From: Actinomycetes bacterium | Lineage (GTDB): Bacteria; Actinomycetota; Acidimicrobiia; Acidimicrobiales; Bog-793 | Length of the DNA: 5,635 bases | Reading direction: 5' to 3' | NCBI GenBank assembly: GCA_021785095.1 | Contig: JAJYGM010000382.1 | Coordinates: forward strand, 1-5,635 | Part shown: positions 1 to 5,635 of the stretch, piece after piece | Layout of the letters: every line of letters starts with the position of its first letter | Position numbering within the stretch: the stretch's first letter is position 1 | The notes under the pieces: model-generated | The model's database searches: none | Seen by the model: only the letters and a program-made list of their open reading frames with translations | Told to the model about the DNA's origin: nothing | Program-made: the position numbers and the translations under genes

Positions 1-564
1 TCGATCCTGCGCTCGGACCCCGACATCATCCTCGTCGGCGAGGTGCGCGACCGGGAGACTGCGGTCATCGCCATCGAGGCGGCCCTCACCGGTCACCTCG
101 TCCTGTCAAGCCTGCACACCAACGACGCCGCCGGCACGCCGATGCGTCTCGTCGAGATGGGTGTCGAGCCCTTCCTTGTCGGCTCCTCGCTCGACTGCGT
201 GGTCGCCCAGCGGCTCGCCCGGCAGCTCTGCGAGAACTGCAACGAGGAGTACGAGCCCACCGAGGAGGAGCTGGCCACCTTCGGATGGACCGAGGAAGAC
301 CTGCCTCCGCAAGGAGCTCCGCGCTTTCGCCGGGCGGTCGGCTGCCAGGCCTGCAGCCGGACCGGGTACCGGGGACGGATCGCGCTGCACGAGCTCCTGC
401 TCATCACCGAGGAGATCGAGCGCTCCGTCATCGCCGGAGCCTCGGTCGCCGACATCAACCGGCTGGGTGTCGAGCAGGGGATGATCCCCCTCCGCCACGA
501 CGGCCTGCGCAAGGCAGCGCTCGGTCTCACGAGCCTCGAGGAAGTGCTGAGGGTGGTCGCATGA
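1..564 (+). CDS. pilB: Type IV pilus extension ATPase PilB, C-terminal part (5' end outside window)
   Basis: This is the C-terminal 187 residues of a GspE/PilB-family hexameric secretion ATPase, which powers pilin polymerisation from the cytoplasmic face of the membrane. The reading frame is open from base 1, so the N-terminus and Walker A lie upstream. Visible in order (residues counted from base 1) are the Walker B segment [12 protein letters not shown] (6-17, G13-E14), the His box SLHTND around H39, and a zinc-binding tetracysteine motif C77-x2-C80 / C115-x2-C118 followed by TGYRGR. The C-terminal helices end in [10 protein letters not shown]. The tetracysteine motif is typical of PilB/GspE and is absent from PilT. 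GspE of a type II secretion system is the alternative, but the adjoining pilT, pilC and pilM-pilN-pilO genes make PilB much more likely. The stop overlaps the pilT start (ATGA), indicating translational coupling. Confidence 0.93.
   Translation, partial: SILRSDPDIILVGEVRDRETAVIAIEAALTGHLVLSSLHTNDAAGTPMRLVEMGVEPFLVGSSLDCVVAQRLARQLCENCNEEYEPTEEELATFGWTEEDLPPQGAPRFRRAVGCQACSRTGYRGRIALHELLLITEEIERSVIAGASVADINRLGVEQGMIPLRHDGLRKAALGLTSLEEVLRVVA
549..553 (+). promoter_or_regulatory. Probable ribosome binding site of pilT
   Basis: GAGGG lies 7 bases before the ATG at 561, inside the last codons of pilB. It supports initiation at 561 rather than at any of the longer in-frame upstream starts, which would overlap most of the pilB segment. 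The ATGA overlap also suggests re-initiation by ribosomes finishing pilB. Confidence 0.55.
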
Positions 565-2399
565 GCATCGGTGGAACACGCCAGGCATCTGAGTGGTCGC
601 GGCGGCTCGTCGCGGCTCTCGCCGCCAAGGGGGTCGTCTCGAGCGAGGCGGGGAGCTCCGCCCTCTCCGAGGCGGCGGAGTCCGGTCGCCCGGTGGCGGC
701 CGTGCTCGTCCAGCACCACGAGATCGAGCCGCACGTGGCACTCGCCGAGCTCGCCAAGCTCTCGGGCCTCGAGAGCGTCGACATCTTCGCCGACCGCCCG
801 ATGGGCGAGGCCTTCAAGCTCGTCCCCGAGCTCCTCGCCCGGGAGATCGGCGCCATCGGCTACCGGCTCGAGGACGACCGGCTCACGCTCGCCTGCGCCG
901 AGCCCATCTCGTCGACGGAGCTCCGCCAGCTGTCGGAGTTCCTCGAGCGGGAGATCACCGGCTGCGTCCTGGCCGATCCCGCCGGCATCGATCGCATCAT
1001 GGCAGCCGTCTACCCGCGGCTCGCCTCGGGCGCGGACGATGGCGCCACCGCCTCGGCGACCCAGGGGACCGACCTCGGGCAGATGTCGGCCGAGGTCCCT
1101 GTCGGCGCCGCCTCGGTCCAGTCCAGCCTCAGCGACGACATCGCCGGCAACGGACACTCGTCGGCCTTCGACTCGCCCGTCGTGGCTCCGCCTCCTCCGC
1201 CTCCTCCGCCTCCGGCGACGGCCCAGATGGCGGCGGCAGCGGCACCCGTCACGGGCAGGATGATGGCACTCGACGAGCTCGAGGAGCACTTCGCCGGGCA
1301 CGTGCCGGGGTCCTTCCAGCCCTCGGGGATGACCGGCGGCCTCGACCTCGACGAGCTGCTCACCTACGCCGTCGAGAACGGTGCCTCCGACCTCCACCTC
1401 ACGACCCAGCTACCGCCGATGATCCGCATCGACGGCTCGCTCCGGCCGATCGAGAACGTGGTCCGGCTCGACAACGAGCAGATCAGGGAGATGCTCTACC
1501 GCATCCTCACCCAGACCCTGCGGGAGCGCTTCGAGGCCGAGCGGGAGCTCGACACCTCCCACATGATCGTCGGGGTCGGGCGCTTTCGCGTGAACGTCTT
1601 CCAGCAGCGGGGGACCATCGGTGCCGTGCTCCGGTCGATCCCGCACGAGATCCCGGCCTTCGACTCGCTCGGGCTCCCCGAGGTCGTCTCGAGCTTCGCC
1701 GAGCTGCGCCGGGGCCTCGTCCTCGTCACCGGCCCGACCGGCTCGGGCAAGTCGACGACGCTGGCGTCGCTCATCAGCATCATCAACCGGTCCAAGCCGC
1801 TCCACATCATGACGATCGAGGACCCGATCGAGTTCCTCCACAGTCACCAGCGGGCGATCATCAACCAGCGCGAGGTGGGCGCCGACACCACCTCGTTCGC
1901 CGAGGCGCTCCGCCACGTGCTGCGCCAGGACCCCGACGTCATCCTCGTCGGGGAGATGCGCGACACCGAGACGATCGCCACCGCCCTCACGGCCGCCGAG
2001 ACCGGCCACCTCGTCTTCGCCACCCTGCACACCCAGGATGCGCCCCAGACCGTCGACCGCATCATCGACGTCTTCCCGACCGCCCAGCAGGACCAGGTGA
2101 GGATCCAGCTCGCCGGCTCCCTCGAGGCGGTCGTCACCCAGCAGCTGATCATCAGCGCCACCGGCCTCGGGCGGGTCCCGGTGGCAGAGGTGATGATCTG
2201 CACCCCCGCCATCAGGAACCTCGTCCGTTCCGCCAAGACCCACCAGATCTACTCGCTCATGCAGACGGGCGGATCTCTCGGGATGCAGACCATGGACCAA
2301 GGCCTCGCCCGCGCGGTGAAGGACGGCCGGATCACCGAGGCCGTCGCCTTCGACCGCTGCCACGACCCGGCCGAGCTCCGCGACCACCTGAAAGGCTGA
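561..2399 (+). CDS. pilT: PilT-family retraction ATPase with extra MshEN-like N-terminal domain and polyproline linker
   Basis: PilT hexamers hydrolyse ATP to depolymerise pili, giving retraction and twitching motility. Residues ~261-612 are a full PilT core: a PAS-like N-domain beginning [20 protein letters not shown], Walker [10 protein letters not shown] (391-399, K397), Asp-box glutamate E420 in TIEDPIEF, Walker [10 protein letters not shown] (E465), His box [18 protein letters not shown] around H490, and the PilT signature AIRNLVRS (550-557), followed by [10 protein letters not shown]. There is no tetracysteine motif, which argues against PilB. The protein has 612 residues, whereas PilT is usually about 340-370. 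Residues ~11-151 resemble the GSPII_E_N/MshEN domain normally found on PilB, GspE or MshE (for example [20 protein letters not shown] and [10 protein letters not shown]). Residues ~152-260 form a low-complexity linker with nine prolines. The start at 561 is chosen for its ATGA overlap with pilB and nearby GAGGG. PilT identity is firm from the motifs; the function of the added domain is inferred. Confidence 0.92.
   Translation: MSIGGTRQASEWSRRLVAALAAKGVVSSEAGSSALSEAAESGRPVAAVLVQHHEIEPHVALAELAKLSGLESVDIFADRPMGEAFKLVPELLAREIGAIGYRLEDDRLTLACAEPISSTELRQLSEFLEREITGCVLADPAGIDRIMAAVYPRLASGADDGATASATQGTDLGQMSAEVPVGAASVQSSLSDDIAGNGHSSAFDSPVVAPPPPPPPPPATAQMAAAAAPVTGRMMALDELEEHFAGHVPGSFQPSGMTGGLDLDELLTYAVENGASDLHLTTQLPPMIRIDGSLRPIENVVRLDNEQIREMLYRILTQTLRERFEAERELDTSHMIVGVGRFRVNVFQQRGTIGAVLRSIPHEIPAFDSLGLPEVVSSFAELRRGLVLVTGPTGSGKSTTLASLISIINRSKPLHIMTIEDPIEFLHSHQRAIINQREVGADTTSFAEALRHVLRQDPDVILVGEMRDTETIATALTAAETGHLVFATLHTQDAPQTVDRIIDVFPTAQQDQVRIQLAGSLEAVVTQQLIISATGLGRVPVAEVMICTPAIRNLVRSAKTHQIYSLMQTGGSLGMQTMDQGLARAVKDGRITEAVAFDRCHDPAELRDHLKG
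591..1013 (+). other. MshEN/GSPII_E_N-like domain within PilT
   Basis: These bases encode PilT residues ~11-151. Two tandem helical segments can be aligned by eye to the repeated MshEN pattern RLGxx(hydrophobic)2xxG...L..AL..Q: residues 14-41 ([15 protein letters not shown]...) and 43-69 ([15 protein letters not shown]...). They are followed by the typical [15 protein letters not shown] and LTLACAEPI strands. In MshE and some PilB proteins this domain binds cyclic di-GMP. Here only the first segment keeps the GVV glycine (G24); the second has H53 in that place, and the closing Gln of both segments is not evident. The fold assignment is reasonable by eye; ligand binding is doubtful. Confidence 0.65.
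1188..1214 (+). repeat. In-frame CCGCCTCCT repeat encoding nine prolines
   Basis: Three near-perfect 9-base units (CCGCCTCCT, CCGCCTCCT, CCGCCTCCG) encode nine consecutive prolines in the linker between the MshEN-like domain and the motor core of PilT. The flanking protein is Ala/Ser/Gly-rich and probably disordered. Nine prolines in a row are expected to slow ribosomes and to depend on elongation factor P; that is established behaviour of polyproline, not something the sequence shows here. Expansion or loss of units would keep the frame and change only linker length. Confidence 0.9.
2390..2395 (+). promoter_or_regulatory. Possible ribosome binding site of pilC
   Basis: GAAAGG sits within the last codons of pilT, with 12 bases between it and the pilC ATG at 2408. 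The spacing is longer than ideal, so pilC may depend partly on coupling to pilT translation, whose stop is only 8 bases before the pilC start. Confidence 0.35.
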
Positions 2400-2407
2400 T
2401 CCGGCCG

Positions 2408-3652
2408 ATGCCAACCACCACCTTCGACTACAAGGTGCGCGACCGCGACGGTCGGCTCATCTCCGGCTCGCTCGAGGCGGACTCGCTCGCCCTCGTGTCG
2501 ACCAAGCTGCGCGACATGGGCTTCGCCCCGGTCGAGATCAAGGCGGCCAGCAAGGTCGGCCTGAAGAAGGAGATCCACATCCCAGGCGTCACCGACCGGG
2601 TGAAGCTGAAGGACGTGGCGCTCATGAGCCGCCAGCTCGCCACGATGGTCTCGGCCGGGCTCACCCTCGTCCGGGCGCTCGGTGTCCTCGCCGACCAGCT
2701 CGAGTCGAAGCCCCTCCGGGAGGCGCTCGTCGCGGTCCGCCAGGACGTCGAGCAGGGTTCGTCGCTCTCGCAGGCCATCGAGAAGCTGCCGAAGGTCTTC
2801 CCGCCGCTGTACGTCTCGATGGTGCGGGCCGGAGAGGCCGGCGGCCAGCTCGACATGGTGCTCCTCAAGCTCTCGACGACACTCGAGAAGCAGGTCGAGC
2901 TGCGCAGCAAGGTCAAGTCGGCGATGAGCTACCCGGCGATCGTCGTCTGCCTCGTCATCGTCATCGTGACGGCGCTCATGATCTTCGTCGTCCCGATCTT
3001 CAAGAAGCTCTTTGCCTCCCTGCACGCCCCCCTGCCGGTCCCGACCCAGATCGTGATCACCATCTCCAACGTCATCGCCAGCATCTGGCTGCTCGTGGTC
3101 ATCGCGGTGGTGGCGGCGATCATCATCGGCTTCCGCAAGTGGATCTCGACGCCGAACGGGCGGCGGAAGTGGGACGCCTTCAAGCTGAAGCCGCCGGTGT
3201 TCGGGCCGCTCGCCCACAAGGTGGCGCTCGCCCGCTTCACCGCCACCCTCGCCTCGCTGCTCACTGCCGGTGTGCCGATCATCGAGTCGCTCGACATCGT
3301 GGCCGACAACAGCGGCAACCAGCTCGTGGCCGACGCCGTGCGGGCCGCCCAGGACGGCGTGCGCGAGGGCCGCTCGCTCTCCTCCTCGCTCGGCCAGAGC
3401 CCGGTCATGCCCATCATGGTCACCCAGATGATCGAGACCGGGGAGGAGTCCGGCGCCCTCGACGCCATGCTCGACAAGGTCGCCACCTTCTACGACAACG
3501 AGGTCAACGCCACCGTCGAGAGCCTCACCTCCATCCTCGAGCCGCTCCTCATCGTCACGATGGGCGCGGCCATCGGAGCCATCGTCGTCTCGATGTACCT
3601 CCCGATGTTCAACATCTACTCGATCATCCAGAAGAACGGATCCTCCGCGTGA
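2408..3652 (+). CDS. pilC: Type IV pilus inner-membrane platform protein PilC
   Basis: PilC is the polytopic membrane platform that PilB and PilT act on to add or remove pilin subunits. The product has 414 residues, normal for the family (about 400). The N-terminal FDYKVRDRDGRLISGSLEA (6-24) is the usual PilC/GspF opening. Two T2SSF repeats follow, at ~70-195 and ~268-400. Each carries the conserved turn with a G-E pair: MVRAGEAGGQLD (E143) and MIETGEESGALD (E346). Three membrane spans are visible at about 176-195 (ending FVVP), 226-242 and 380-398, the last following the conserved E378-P379 and ending YLPMF. The ATG at 2408 fits the family's N-terminus and follows the pilT stop by 8 bases. 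Nothing looks truncated or altered. GspF is the homologous alternative but the neighbours point to pili. Confidence 0.95.
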   Translation: MPTTTFDYKVRDRDGRLISGSLEADSLALVSTKLRDMGFAPVEIKAASKVGLKKEIHIPGVTDRVKLKDVALMSRQLATMVSAGLTLVRALGVLADQLESKPLREALVAVRQDVEQGSSLSQAIEKLPKVFPPLYVSMVRAGEAGGQLDMVLLKLSTTLEKQVELRSKVKSAMSYPAIVVCLVIVIVTALMIFVVPIFKKLFASLHAPLPVPTQIVITISNVIASIWLLVVIAVVAAIIIGFRKWISTPNGRRKWDAFKLKPPVFGPLAHKVALARFTATLASLLTAGVPIIESLDIVADNSGNQLVADAVRAAQDGVREGRSLSSSLGQSPVMPIMVTQMIETGEESGALDAMLDKVATFYDNEVNATVESLTSILEPLLIVTMGAAIGAIVVSMYLPMFNIYSIIQKNGSSA

Positions 3653-3710
3653 CGCCCCACCCGTTGCGAAGCACCAGTCGGACGTCGTACGCAGCAGACA
3701 GGAGTCGTTG
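3653..3710 (+). other. pilC to pilM intergenic gap
   Basis: This 58-base stretch is the only real non-coding spacer in the window. It holds the ribosome binding site of the next gene and a short palindrome CGTACG (3686-3691). I see no stem followed by a T-run, so no intrinsic terminator. A TTGCGA at 3664-3669 has no credible -10 partner. It most likely remains inside one transcript. Confidence 0.5.
3700..3704 (+). promoter_or_regulatory. Ribosome binding site deciding the start of the pilM-pilN fusion
   Basis: AGGAG is followed by 6 bases and then ATG at 3711. An in-frame TTG at 3708 would leave only 3 bases of spacing, so ATG 3711 is preferred. Confidence 0.75.
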
Positions 3711-5438
3711 ATGGGGGCGAAGTCAGCGAGGCGTCTCGGCCTCGAGATCAGCAACAGCGCAGTGCGGATCGCCGAGGTCCAGGTGAGCGGTGGCAAGGCA
3801 AAGCTGCTCAACCTCGGCCAGGTCCGTCTCCCTCCGAGGTCGGTCGTCGACGGCACGGTCGTCGACGTCACCGCCGTCGCGAGCGCCATCGAGCGCTGCA
3901 TGAAGGAGGGGGGATTCAAGACCAAGGAGGTCCATCTCGGTGTGGCGGGCCTGCGGGCCATCACCCGTGAGCTCGACATGCCCCGGGTGCCCGACGGCGA
4001 GCTCGACTCGGCCGTCCGGCTGCAGGCGCTCGACGTCATCCCCTTCCCGGTCGACAAGACGCTGCTGTCGGCACGGCCGCTCGAGGACGTCGTCTCCTCC
4101 GACGGCAACCCGGCGCGTCGGGTCCTGCTGGCGGCAGCCCACCGGGACCTCGTCGAGCCGCTGCTGGCGGCGGTGACGGCCGCGGGGCTGACGCCGATGT
4201 CGGTCGACCTGTCCTCGACGGCGCTCGTGCGTGCGCTCTACGACCCGGCCATCCCCTCGAACGGGCCGGAGGCGATCGTCTCGATCGGCAGCGGCCTCAC
4301 CACCATCGTGGTCCACGAGGACGGCGTGCCGCACTTCGTCCGCACGATCGCCGAAGGCGGCGACACGGTCACGGCCGCCATCGCCGGCGCCCTCGACCTG
4401 CCGATCGACGACGCCGAGAGCACCAAGCGCAACCTCGACAAGACCGGCCCGCAGTACCGGGCGGCCGCCACGGCCGCCGGCGAGGCGGCCTCGTCGCTCG
4501 TGACGGAGATCCGCAGCTCGGTCGACTACTACTCCACCCTGCCGAGCCGCCACGAGGTCCGCCGGGTGAAGCTCACCGGCGGCGGCGCCCGCCTCGCCGG
4601 CTTCGCCGAGCGCCTCCAGCAGCAGACGAGGGCCGAGGTCGTCCCCGGCAGCGCCCTCGCCCGGGTCGACGCCACGGCGCTCAACCTGAGCCCGGACGAC
4701 CTGCTGCGGCGGGACCCGCTCGTCTCGACCGTCCTCGGCCTCGCCCTTCCGGACGCGGCAGGGGTGAAGTCGCTCGACCTCCTCCCGCCCGAGATCACCG
4801 CCGCCCGGCGCCAGCAGCGCGTCGAGCGGGGCGTGCTGGCGGCTGCCGTGGTCGTCGTCGTCTGCCTCGTCGGCCTCGGGGTGCTCCGCTACCTCGACGT
4901 CCACAACGCCGAGAACGGCGTCGCCAGCCAGAAGGTCGAGATCACCTCCCTGCACCTGCAGATCGCCCAGAAGAACAAGGCGGCCAGGGCCTACGCCAGC
5001 ATCAAGAGCGACCAGAGCTCGGTCGCCCCCATCCTCGGCAACGAGGTCAACTGGCCGGCCGTGCTCTCCGACCTGGCGAAGGACACGCCGAAGGGCGGCT
5101 CGGTGACCTCGTTCTCGGGCTCGTACTCGCCGCCGGTGACGCCGGTGACGAGCACGGGGGCGCCGGCGACCACCACGCCGCCGCCGGCCTCGCAGACCCA
5201 GGCCCAGCGGGAGACGGTCGTCATCGCGACGGTGAACGTCAACATGACGACGAACCTCGGCTTCCCGTACTTCCGGACCTGGATCAACACCTTCGAGACC
5301 TCGTCGCAGTTCAGGGTCGTGAGCAACACGGGCCTTTCGCACCCCTCCGGGAACACCGTCACCTGGTCGGCCCAGCTGGACGTCCTCGGGACGATCCAGT
5401 CGAGCCGCCTCAACAAGTTCGAGGTGCAGCCCAAGTGA
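3711..5438 (+). CDS. pilM: PilM-PilN fusion: actin-like T4P alignment protein joined to its membrane partner
   Basis: The 575-residue product combines two proteins that are normally separate. Residues 1-~350 are PilM, the actin-like cytoplasmic ATP-binding protein of the T4P alignment complex: phosphate-1 region LGLEISNSAVRIAEV (9-23), phosphate-2 region AIVSIGSGLTTIVV (188-201), GGD at 216-218, and adenosine motif LTGGGARLAGF (288-298). Residues 354-575 are PilN-like: a cytoplasmic SLDLLPPEI (354-362) matching the PilN INLLP PilM-binding motif, a basic stretch, a membrane span at ~375-392, a predicted coiled coil ~396-430, and an extracytoplasmic domain interrupted by a Pro/Thr-rich segment (473-499). 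The layout resembles GspL of type II secretion. Acidic residues usual in the two phosphate motifs (Asp) are Glu12 and Ser191 here. The stop overlaps the pilO start (GTGA). Identity of both halves is strong; whether the fusion is the only product made is unknown. Confidence 0.9.
   Translation: MGAKSARRLGLEISNSAVRIAEVQVSGGKAKLLNLGQVRLPPRSVVDGTVVDVTAVASAIERCMKEGGFKTKEVHLGVAGLRAITRELDMPRVPDGELDSAVRLQALDVIPFPVDKTLLSARPLEDVVSSDGNPARRVLLAAAHRDLVEPLLAAVTAAGLTPMSVDLSSTALVRALYDPAIPSNGPEAIVSIGSGLTTIVVHEDGVPHFVRTIAEGGDTVTAAIAGALDLPIDDAESTKRNLDKTGPQYRAAATAAGEAASSLVTEIRSSVDYYSTLPSRHEVRRVKLTGGGARLAGFAERLQQQTRAEVVPGSALARVDATALNLSPDDLLRRDPLVSTVLGLALPDAAGVKSLDLLPPEITAARRQQRVERGVLAAAVVVVVCLVGLGVLRYLDVHNAENGVASQKVEITSLHLQIAQKNKAARAYASIKSDQSSVAPILGNEVNWPAVLSDLAKDTPKGGSVTSFSGSYSPPVTPVTSTGAPATTTPPPASQTQAQRETVVIATVNVNMTTNLGFPYFRTWINTFETSSQFRVVSNTGLSHPSGNTVTWSAQLDVLGTIQSSRLNKFEVQPK
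5127..5207 (+). other. Pro/Thr/Ser-rich low-complexity insert in the PilN extracytoplasmic domain
   Basis: Fusion residues 473-499 consist almost only of Pro, Thr, Ser, Ala, Val, Gly and Gln, including PPVTPVTSTGAPATTTPPP. They separate the strand ending GGSVTSFSGSY from the next strand, TVVIATVNVNM. The region is probably a disordered loop on the outer side of the membrane. It includes a short direct repeat, GCCGGTGAC, twice in tandem at 5132-5149. Confidence 0.7.
5421..5426 (+). promoter_or_regulatory. Probable ribosome binding site of pilO
   Basis: GAGGTG lies 8 bases before the pilO GTG at 5435, within the last codons of the preceding gene. It supports the GTG start that overlaps the preceding stop as GTGA. 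Confidence 0.5.
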
Positions 5439-5635
5439 GCAAGCTCAACTCTGTCAACACCGACGTCCTCAAGCGTCCCCGGGTGCTCGGCGCCATCGGG
5501 GCGGTCATCGTGCTGATCATCGCCTTCTACTTCGCCTGGTGGGCGCCGGAGACCAGCAAGCTGGCCTCGGTGAACGCCCAGAAGCAGCAGCAGGTGACCG
5601 AGATCTCCTCGCTGCACGCCCAGCTGGCCCAGACT
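5435..5635 (+). CDS. pilO: Type IV pilus alignment protein PilO, N-terminal part (3' end outside window)
   Basis: PilO is the bitopic membrane partner of PilN in the alignment complex that links the cytoplasmic PilM to the pilus channel. The window holds the first 67 residues: a short basic cytoplasmic tail ending KRPR (13-16), one membrane span at ~17-37 (VLGAIGAVIVLIIAFYFAWW), then a Gln-rich coiled coil (39 onward). This matches PilO topology. The assignment rests on topology plus position directly after the PilN part, since the diagnostic extracytoplasmic domain is cut off. The GTG start is supported by the GTGA overlap and a nearby GAGGTG. The coiled-coil residues EISSLHAQLAQ (56-66) closely match a segment of the upstream PilN part. 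Confidence 0.8.
   Translation, partial: MSKLNSVNTDVLKRPRVLGAIGAVIVLIIAFYFAWWAPETSKLASVNAQKQQQVTEISSLHAQLAQT

Larger units (their letters stand above)
4764..5438 (+). other. PilN-like part of the PilM-PilN fusion (possible internal start)
   Basis: This part begins at an in-frame GTG whose downstream residues, KSLDLLPPEI, look like a native PilN N-terminus. It continues with a basic stretch (RRQQRVER), a membrane span at fusion residues ~375-392 and an extracytoplasmic domain ending at 575. As a separate protein it would be 224 residues, close to an ordinary PilN (about 180-220). No convincing ribosome binding site precedes the GTG: a GGGG run directly abuts it and only a weak GGA lies 10 bases before. 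The domain call is firm; separate translation is speculative. Confidence 0.6.

Noticed and set aside
285..560. Upstream extension of the pilT frame to a start at 285
   Set aside because: It would overlap the conserved zinc-motif region of pilB out of frame and has no domain-like content; ATG 561 has an ATGA overlap and a ribosome binding site.
93..1397. Long open frame on the - strand opposite pilB and pilT (434 codons)
   Set aside because: Arg/Gly/Glu/Asp-rich composition typical of antisense shadows in high-GC coding DNA, no recognisable domain, and it lies fully opposite well-supported genes.
593..2407. Upstream extension of the pilC frame through the whole of pilT
   Set aside because: The extension is Arg/Pro-rich out-of-frame translation of pilT; real PilC sequence begins at ATG 2408 with a family-typical N-terminus.
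3664..3690. Possible promoter in the pilC-pilM gap (TTGCGA as -35)
   Set aside because: No acceptable -10 hexamer at 16-18 bases; the best candidate, TCGTAC, lacks the key bases.
3708..3710. TTG start codon for the pilM-pilN fusion
   Set aside because: Only 3 bases separate it from AGGAG; ATG 3711 has 6-base spacing and is a better start.
2249..4108. Very long - strand open frame opposite pilC and pilM (619 codons)
   Set aside because: Low-complexity Asp/Arg/Glu/Gly/His shadow translation caused by scarcity of stop codons at high GC; the + strand genes have clear family motifs.
3723..5342. Long - strand open frame opposite the pilM-pilN fusion (539 codons)
   Set aside because: Same shadow effect: highly Arg/Gly/Asp-rich, no domain, completely antisense to a gene with a good ribosome binding site.
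1..5635. Type II secretion system (gsp) operon instead of pili
   Set aside because: A PilT-type retraction ATPase with AIRNLVRS is present; it is not part of gsp operons. The GspL-like layout of the fusion is explained by joining PilM and PilN.

Overview
The window is a compact, single-strand piece of a type IV pilus (T4P) assembly operon. All genes read on the + strand in the order pilB (3' part), pilT, pilC, a pilM-pilN fusion, and pilO (5' part). Base composition is strongly GC-rich, with codons dominated by CTC, GTC, GAG, TCG and GCC. Together with a pilB-T-C-M-N-O layout and actinobacterial-looking PilT motifs, this suggests a high-GC actinomycete, possibly an uncultured member of Acidimicrobiia. 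That placement is an inference from composition and gene order, not from a marker gene.

Layout: 1-564 encodes the C-terminal 187 residues of the extension ATPase PilB, with Walker B, His box and a tetracysteine zinc motif. pilT (561-2399) starts inside the pilB stop (ATGA overlap) and encodes a 612-residue protein, far longer than the usual ~350 residues. The extra N-terminal ~260 residues hold a degenerate MshEN/GSPII_E_N-like domain and a ~100-residue disordered linker with nine consecutive prolines. pilC (2408-3652) begins 8 bases after pilT and encodes a normal inner-membrane platform protein. After a 58-base gap, 3711-5438 encodes one 575-residue protein in which an actin-like PilM domain runs directly into a PilN domain (LDLLP motif, one membrane span, extracytoplasmic domain). 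The pilO start codon overlaps the fusion's stop (GTGA); only its first 67 residues are in the window.

How the genes work together: PilB and PilT are the opposing hexameric motors that drive pilin polymerisation and depolymerisation through the membrane platform PilC. PilM, PilN and PilO form the cytoplasm-to-membrane alignment subcomplex. Here the PilM-PilN contact, normally made by the cytoplasmic tail of PilN binding PilM, is covalent. This gives a GspL-like architecture (actin-like domain, membrane span, extracytoplasmic domain), as in the type II secretion system.

The most unusual points are the PilM-PilN fusion, the extra regulatory-looking N-terminus on PilT, altered acidic residues in the PilM nucleotide site, and a near-identical helical segment shared by the PilN part and PilO. 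I see no RNA genes, mobile elements, CRISPR arrays or convincing promoters or terminators. The system is a recognisable T4P machine with unusual domain architecture rather than an entirely new one.
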